The notes under the pieces: generated by a model | Database searches by the model: none | Told to the model about the DNA's origin: nothing | What the model saw: only the letters and a program-made list of their open reading frames with translations | Part shown: positions 31,982-35,229 of the stretch, one piece after another | Layout of the letters: each line of letters opens with the position of its first letter | How positions within the stretch are numbered: position 1 is the stretch's first letter | Position numbers and translations under genes: made by a program | Origin: Selenomonadaceae bacterium | GTDB lineage: Bacteria; Bacillota; Negativicutes; Selenomonadales; Selenomonadaceae | NCBI GenBank assembly: GCA_017427545.1 | Contig: JAFRSO010000007.1 | Location: forward strand, 1-35,229 | DNA length: 35,229 nt | Reading direction: 5' to 3'

Positions 31982-32158
31982 TTATATCGGAATAAATCTT
32001 TGATTGTTAGTCTGATTTTGCCCATTAACATTAATTTGGTCGTCAAAACTTGATTTTGTAGGAGAAAAGCCGGGTGGAATATATTTTACTCCGCCCGCAA
32101 CCTTGTCAAGTTCCTCGTCAGTGAGTTTTTCATCTGAAATTTTCTTTTCTTCAGTCAT
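31982..32158 (-). CDS. Double-glycine leader peptide 2
   Basis: 58 residues. The leader MTEEKKISDEKLTDEELDKV ends in AGG (Gly-Gly at 22-23). The 35-residue core is rich in Asn, Gln and Pro (VKYIPPGFSPTKSS, INVNGQNQTNNQ) and has no Cys. ATG 32158 is chosen because GGAGGC lies 7 nt upstream; an upstream in-frame TTG is part of that site. It lies after HAD paralogue 3 in the same direction. It carries the two promoter elements common to the leader genes. A bacteriocin-type or signalling peptide is the simplest reading. No modification enzyme or immunity gene is seen. Confidence 0.75.
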   Translation of the reverse strand: MTEEKKISDEKLTDEELDKVAGGVKYIPPGFSPTKSSFDDQINVNGQNQTNNQRFIPI

Positions 32159-32187
32159 ATTATCTGCCTCCAAATAATTTTCTATGG

Positions 32188-32247
32188 TTTATACGTTCAA
32201 AATCCGATTTAGTTACAGAGTTTAGCAAAAAAATTTTCTGCAGTCAA
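32188..32247 (-). promoter_or_regulatory. Two tandem promoters of leader gene 2
   Basis: P1: TTGACT (32247-32242), 17 bp ending in TGC, TAAACT (32224-32219). P2: TGTAAC (32217-32212), 18 bp ending in ACG, TATAAA (32193-32188). Confidence 0.62.
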
Positions 32248-32277
32248 ATGAAATGGAAAAATCCGTGCAATAAAATT

Positions 32278-32315
32278 GGGCTTAAACTCCATTTTCGGAG
32301 CCAAGCCCTAATTTT
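32278..32315 (-). terminator. Hairpin after HAD paralogue 3
   Basis: Minus strand GGGCTT-GG-CTCC-gaaaat-GGAG-TTT-AAGCCC. It is homologous to the hairpin after HAD paralogue 2, with CTT/AAG in place of CGA/TCG. Confidence 0.6.
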
Positions 32316-32325
32316 TTATCAAAAT

Positions 32326-33384
32326 TTATCTCGAAAGCTTAACATTATCACCGTAAATGGTCTTGAAGTCGTCGCGCATTGAAATTTTAATCCAGCCGTT
32401 ATTGTCAGCAAGTTTAATGCATTTATTTGCCTTGTCGACGTTGCCAAATTCGCGCTCCAGATCGTCACATATCACGAAAAATGCCGCAGTCCGATATTTA
32501 TTGTCGCGCATGGAAAAATTTATCATCGAACTGTCGCCGGTTGAATTTCCGAACGCTAGGACAGGTTTTTTGCCAATTTCACGAGCAATATTGCTGACTT
32601 TATTCATGTTAATATCTTTGCTGACGAAATCTCCGCGCACAACTTTATCATCAGGCTTCAAAGTGTAATCCATGCCGTCAATATCGCCCTGATTCGTCGC
32701 GACGTGCTTATAATCGGTGCCAATCATGCCGTCGACGGGAAAAATTTCTGCAGAAGTGCGCATATAATCTCTGTCCGCGCCACTGACCAAATAAATTTTA
32801 AAATTATTGGCTTTAAGATAGGAAATTACTTCAATCATCGGCAAATAAAAAGCCTCGCCGACTTTTAAATTATCAAAACCCTCAACGGGTGTGTTTAAAT
32901 AATTTCTCGTGTAAGCGGCGAACTCTTCAGACGTCATGCCGGCAAAAACTGAAGCGTTGGACTCACAATGTTTCCTGCGCACGTCATTTGTCATCTTGTG
33001 ATTGTAAATCGCGGCCTTAACCAACTCGCCGTTAGCTCTGTCTTGCGCAGAAGCAATGTAATCGGGGTCGTCAAGCGCGCGGTACACGAACATCATAAAA
33101 TCAAAGCAAAACGGCGCAGTTTCGCAAGCAATCGTTCCGTCAACGTCGAAAACCGCAAGCCTGTCCTCGACGGGGATAAAATTTTTGCTGCGTTTATTGG
33201 TAACGTCGGTGACATATTCGATTAATTTTTGTTTTGCGACTGAATTTTTCGTCCAATATTTAAAATCGGACGCCTTTTTAACTTGAATTTTAGCAATTTG
33301 ATCACGGGGCATGGCGTCAGCAATTCCGAAACTCCCCAATGCAATCAATCCCGCCGTTATCGCCGCCAAAATTTTTTTACGCAT
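32326..33384 (-). CDS. Secreted HAD-superfamily phosphatase, paralogue 3
   Basis: 352 residues. The signal peptide differs from the others by one residue (AAITAG for AALTAG). The post-signal region has several changes (KKASDFKYWTKNSVAKQK). Motif I is FDVDGT, motif II is VSGADR near 205, and motif IV is GNSTGDSSM near 295. The cap is again different (CETAPFCFDFMMFVYRAL, VRRKHCESNASVF). The C-terminus matches the paralogues. This is the most divergent copy and so probably the oldest. ATG 33384 has GAGGTGAT upstream. Leader gene 2 follows it. Function is as for the other two: an exported phosphatase of unknown substrate. Confidence 0.85.
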   Translation of the reverse strand: MRKKILAAITAGLIALGSFGIADAMPRDQIAKIQVKKASDFKYWTKNSVAKQKLIEYVTDVTNKRSKNFIPVEDRLAVFDVDGTIACETAPFCFDFMMFVYRALDDPDYIASAQDRANGELVKAAIYNHKMTNDVRRKHCESNASVFAGMTSEEFAAYTRNYLNTPVEGFDNLKVGEAFYLPMIEVISYLKANNFKIYLVSGADRDYMRTSAEIFPVDGMIGTDYKHVATNQGDIDGMDYTLKPDDKVVRGDFVSKDINMNKVSNIAREIGKKPVLAFGNSTGDSSMINFSMRDNKYRTAAFFVICDDLEREFGNVDKANKCIKLADNNGWIKISMRDDFKTIYGDNVKLSR

Positions 33385-33404
33385 GTTTTCATCACCTCGA
33401 ACAC

Positions 33405-33433
33405 ACTTTAGCAAAATTTTTTATGGCAGTCAA
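33405..33433 (-). promoter_or_regulatory. Promoter of HAD paralogue 3
   Basis: Minus strand TTGACT (33433-33428), 17 bp ending in TGC, TAAAGT (33410-33405). Confidence 0.65.
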
Positions 33434-33465
33434 CGAAAAAACCCTCCGACCTAATCGAAGGGCAG
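33434..33465 (-). terminator. CCCTCCGAC-type terminator, copy 4 (weak)
   Basis: CCCTCCGAC with GTTGGA-like loop and CGAAGGG. The right flank has lost its T-run on the plus strand, but the minus strand keeps TTTTTTCG. It ends the lipoprotein gene. Confidence 0.65.
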
Positions 33466-33478
33466 AAATTTTGTTGGA

Positions 33479-34324
33479 TTATTTCTTCAAACCGACGTGA
33501 GTAATCAAATCGTGATAGTAAGGATCGCTGACGGCAATTCCTTCGGGTTGATCAATATGAGCCGGCAAAATTATGCTGTCCTTGGGAACCGCTACCCAAA
33601 ATACAACGTCCGCGCCCTTCGACGAGAGAATTGATGCTCTTGCCGCGCTGTCGATGCTTACGAGTTCGATATTTTTGTTTATGCGCCGAGAAAGTTCCGA
33701 CAAAACCGCCGTCGAGAAACCTGCAGGAGTTCCGTCAGCCAAAATCATGTCGAACGGCGGCAAATCGCCCGTCACGGCAACTTTAATCGTGTCCGCCCCG
33801 TCAATATGATTTATCGGGACTGCGGGAGGCTCCGCGCCATTTTTCAAGTCTGCAATGTATTGTTTAGCCAGCTTAGCCAACGTCCCGTCGGAAATCATAT
33901 TGTTAATCGCCTTGTTCAGGTCATTTTTGAGAATCGAATCACCTTTGCGCAGTGCAAAACAAAATGAATCTTCCAAATAACGTTCGCTCGGCAAAATTTC
34001 CTTGTCTTTGGAGCGTTGAAGCATATATTCGGCAACATTTTGGTAAGTTGAGAGCATATCAATCTGCCTCGACTCAAGCGCGAGCTGCATATCATTTATT
34101 TTATTGAAATATTTATATTCCGCGCTGATATTTGCTTTCGACGGGCGATAACTTTTCTCCAGCTTTTTCATGTAGTCGTTGTATTCGATTTCGCTTACGT
34201 TCAAGTGCGTTATGACGCCGATTGTGGCTTTGTCCTTAGGCGGTTCGGACTTTGACACATTATCACCGCCGCAACCGGTCATCAAAAGTGCCGTCGCGCA
34301 GATTAAAGCTAAAAATTTCTTCAA
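33479..34324 (-). CDS. Small lipoprotein with solute-binding (SBP_bac_3-like) lobes
   Basis: 281 residues. The N-terminus MKKFLALICATALLMTGC has a lipobox with Cys18. Residues about 34-165 look like a compact solute-binding domain (IGVITHLNVSEIEY, DMQLALESRQIDML, DSFCFALRKGDSILKNDLN). A second one starts at TIKVAVTGDLPPFDM near 185 and has ADGTPAGFSTAVLSELSRRI. It stops at AVSDPYYHDLITHVGLKK, about where the second lobe should begin. The tandem, truncated layout is unusual, and no permease or ATPase gene is near. TTG 34324 with GGGAG upstream is the start. TATAAT (34361-34356) with an upstream TG gives an extended -10. It may bind an amino acid or peptide at the cell surface. Confidence 0.8.
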   Translation of the reverse strand: MKKFLALICATALLMTGCGGDNVSKSEPPKDKATIGVITHLNVSEIEYNDYMKKLEKSYRPSKANISAEYKYFNKINDMQLALESRQIDMLSTYQNVAEYMLQRSKDKEILPSERYLEDSFCFALRKGDSILKNDLNKAINNMISDGTLAKLAKQYIADLKNGAEPPAVPINHIDGADTIKVAVTGDLPPFDMILADGTPAGFSTAVLSELSRRINKNIELVSIDSAARASILSSKGADVVFWVAVPKDSIILPAHIDQPEGIAVSDPYYHDLITHVGLKK

Positions 34325-34355
34325 GATAAATCAACTCCCAAGAATTATTTCGCCG

Positions 34356-34361
34356 ATTATA
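34356..34361 (-). promoter_or_regulatory. Extended -10 of the lipoprotein gene
   Basis: Minus strand TGT-TATAAT. There is no convincing -35 box. Confidence 0.45.
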
Positions 34362-34423
34362 ACACATTGCTCAAAAAAAATCGCCCTCCGATTATAGGAG
34401 AGGTGAAAGTTTTCTCCGTCAAA

Positions 34424-34461
34424 CGAAAAACCCTCCGACATAAGCCGAAGGGCTTTTTTTT
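34424..34461 (-). terminator. CCCTCCGAC-type terminator, copy 5
   Basis: CCCTCCGAC...GCCGAAGGG stem with long tails, after leader gene 3. A second small hairpin (CTCC...GGAG, T-run on the minus strand, 34376-34402) follows it. Confidence 0.75.
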
Positions 34462-34494
34462 ACCGATTGCGACCGTCCGCCGCGTTTTTGTTAG

Positions 34495-34668
34495 TTATTT
34501 AGTAAAAGGCATATGATAACCAAGCTGATTTGAATTTTCGGCGATAATTTGATCTTTGTTACGAAGTATATTCCACCCAAGACCACCCGCGACCTGTTCG
34601 AGTTGCTCATCGTCGAGTTTTTCCAGTTCCTCGTTGATTTTTTTCAAATTTTCTTCGCGTGTTGCCAT
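34495..34668 (-). CDS. Double-glycine leader peptide 3
   Basis: 57 residues. The leader MATREENLKKINEELEKL continues as DDEQLEQVAGG, with Gly-Gly at 28-29. The core of 28 residues starts LGWNILRNKDQ and ends NQLGYHMPFTK. The leader is nearly the same as that of leader peptide 4. There are no Cys and no obvious modification sites. ATG 34668 has AAAGGAG on the minus strand. It lies about 150 bp after leader gene 4 with its own pair of promoters. It is too short for the usual length cut-offs and easily missed. Confidence 0.75.
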   Translation of the reverse strand: MATREENLKKINEELEKLDDEQLEQVAGGLGWNILRNKDQIIAENSNQLGYHMPFTK

Positions 34669-34697
34669 TTTTATCGTCTCCTTTCTGTTTTCATTCC

Positions 34698-34756
34698 TTT
34701 ATACGTCTCAAATTCCTTTTCGTTACAAGTTTAGCAGAAAATTTTAGCTCCGTCAA
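34698..34756 (-). promoter_or_regulatory. Two tandem promoters of leader gene 3
   Basis: P1: TTGACG (34756-34751), 17 bp ending in TGC, TAAACT (34733-34728). P2: TGTAAC (34727-34722), 18 bp ending in ACG, TATAAA (34703-34698). Confidence 0.62.
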
Positions 34757-34817
34757 AGCAAAACGGTTACTGATTAGATTTTTTAACGATTGCGACCGTG
34801 AGCCGCCTTTTTGTTGG

Positions 34818-35012
34818 TTATTTAATCCATTGAATAGCTTTCTTAACACCAAGCTGATTTGCAGGGGTGTTTTGGGCGTTGTCGGTGTTCGGTTTGTCGA
34901 TACAATCCCAATGATTCCAAGTATAACCGCCAGCAATCTTTTCGAGTTCGTCGTCGCTCAACTTTTCCAGCGCGTCATTGATTTTCTTGATGTTTTCCTC
35001 ACGTGTTGCCAT
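34818..35012 (-). CDS. Double-glycine leader peptide 4
   Basis: 64 residues. The leader MATREENIKKINDALEKL continues as SDDELEKIAGG, with Gly-Gly at 28-29. The 35-residue core has three Trp and one Cys (YTWNHWDCIDKPNTDN) and an NQLG motif also found in leader peptide 3. ATG 35012 has AAAGGAG about 10 nt upstream; an upstream TTG is too close to that site. The conserved leader with a variable core is the pattern of bacteriocin-type or other exported peptide families. The machinery for cleavage and export is not in the window. Confidence 0.77.
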   Translation of the reverse strand: MATREENIKKINDALEKLSDDELEKIAGGYTWNHWDCIDKPNTDNAQNTPANQLGVKKAIQWIK

Positions 35013-35041
35013 TTTTATCAATCTCCTTTCGTTTTCTATAG

Positions 35042-35100
35042 TTTATACGTTGGAGTTTTGATTTCGTTACAAGTTTAGCAAAAAAATTTAGTTTTGGCAA
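35042..35100 (-). promoter_or_regulatory. Two tandem promoters of leader gene 4
   Basis: P1: TTGCCA (35100-35095), 17 bp ending in TGC, TAAACT (35077-35072). P2: TGTAAC (35071-35066), 18 bp ending in ACG, TATAAA (35047-35042). Confidence 0.62.
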
Positions 35101-35101
35101 C

Positions 35102-35137
35102 GAAAAACCCTCCGACGTGTTGCCGAAGGGCTTTTAG
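35102..35137 (-). terminator. CCCTCCGAC-type terminator, copy 6
   Basis: CCCTCCGAC...GCCGAAGGG stem. It would end a minus-strand gene entering from the right edge. Confidence 0.7.
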
Positions 35138-35152
35138 TTTTTATATTTTTTA

Positions 35153-35229
35153 TTACGGGTGGCTTTTTATCATAAGAAAATCCACCTGCAGATAATCTAA
35201 GTTTAAACCATGTACATCTGCAAGAAGGT
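35153..35229 (-). CDS. Possible 3' end of a further minus-strand gene
   Basis: From the right edge one minus-strand frame is open for 24 codons (LLADVHGLNLDYLQVDFLMI, then KSHP) and ends in a double stop TAATAA. A terminator follows, as expected for a gene end. It is too short to identify, and it could be chance. Confidence 0.35.
   Translation of the reverse strand, partial: LLADVHGLNLDYLQVDFLMIKSHP

Noticed and set aside
34549..34747. Two plus-strand frames of 61-63 codons
   Set aside because: They are antisense to leader gene 3 and its promoters, with no ribosome sites.

Overview
The window looks like chromosomal DNA from a low-to-moderate G+C member of the Firmicutes, most likely a gut or rumen Negativicute (Selenomonadales-like). 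This is inference. It rests on strong Shine-Dalgarno sites (GGAGG), frequent TTG/GTG starts, a bifunctional Rel followed directly by a DUF3084 gene and a YqgF-like gene, an orphan sucD, and short double-glycine peptides. No rRNA or 16S-type marker is present, so the assignment is not certain.

Layout. 0-2.6 kb: the end of a cobalamin gene (cbiE), ubiX and, on the opposite strand, aspS. 2.8-3.5 kb: a decayed BRO-N/T5orf172 gene. 3.5-13.3 kb: recJ and rel with near-identical promoters, separated by a partial inositol-type catabolic locus (LacI regulator, iolE, iolG, a wrecked iolT-like transporter, a hydroxypyruvate-isomerase-like gene). The transporter has lost its middle and carries a reversed HNH endonuclease gene in its place. 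13.3-17.9 kb: DUF3084, YqgF-like, comEB, ppx/gppA and sucD, broken up by repeats. 17.9-18.9 kb: an intact BRO-N/T5orf172 gene and tRNA-Ser(CGA). 18.9-28.6 kb: mostly amino-acid and housekeeping genes (cysK, alaS, an Orn/Lys/Arg decarboxylase, hom, thrB), then an HxlR regulator divergent from an NAD(P)-binding protein, and a DUF362 protein. 28.6-35.2 kb: an all-minus-strand accessory cluster. It holds a glyoxalase, three tandem paralogues of a secreted HAD phosphatase, four short proteins with double-glycine leaders, and a small lipoprotein with solute-binding lobes.

The most interesting part is the right-hand cluster. The HAD genes and the double-glycine peptide genes carry related promoters (TTGnCn, 17 bp, TGC then TAAAGT or TAAACT). 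The four peptide genes share a second, invariantly spaced element (TGTAAC-like, 18 bp, TATAAA-like). The units are separated by copies of one terminator type. Two HAD paralogues are identical over their first 84 residues and then diverge. This suggests a co-regulated, expanding set of exported proteins and peptides whose processing and export machinery is not in this window.

A second theme is repeat DNA. Five gene junctions carry period-7 repeat hairpins whose sequence differs from place to place while the architecture is kept. One period-7 array lies inside the decarboxylase coding sequence. A different palindromic repeat flanks comEB. Two BRO-N/T5orf172 modules share a terminator, and comparing them shows how the first decayed.
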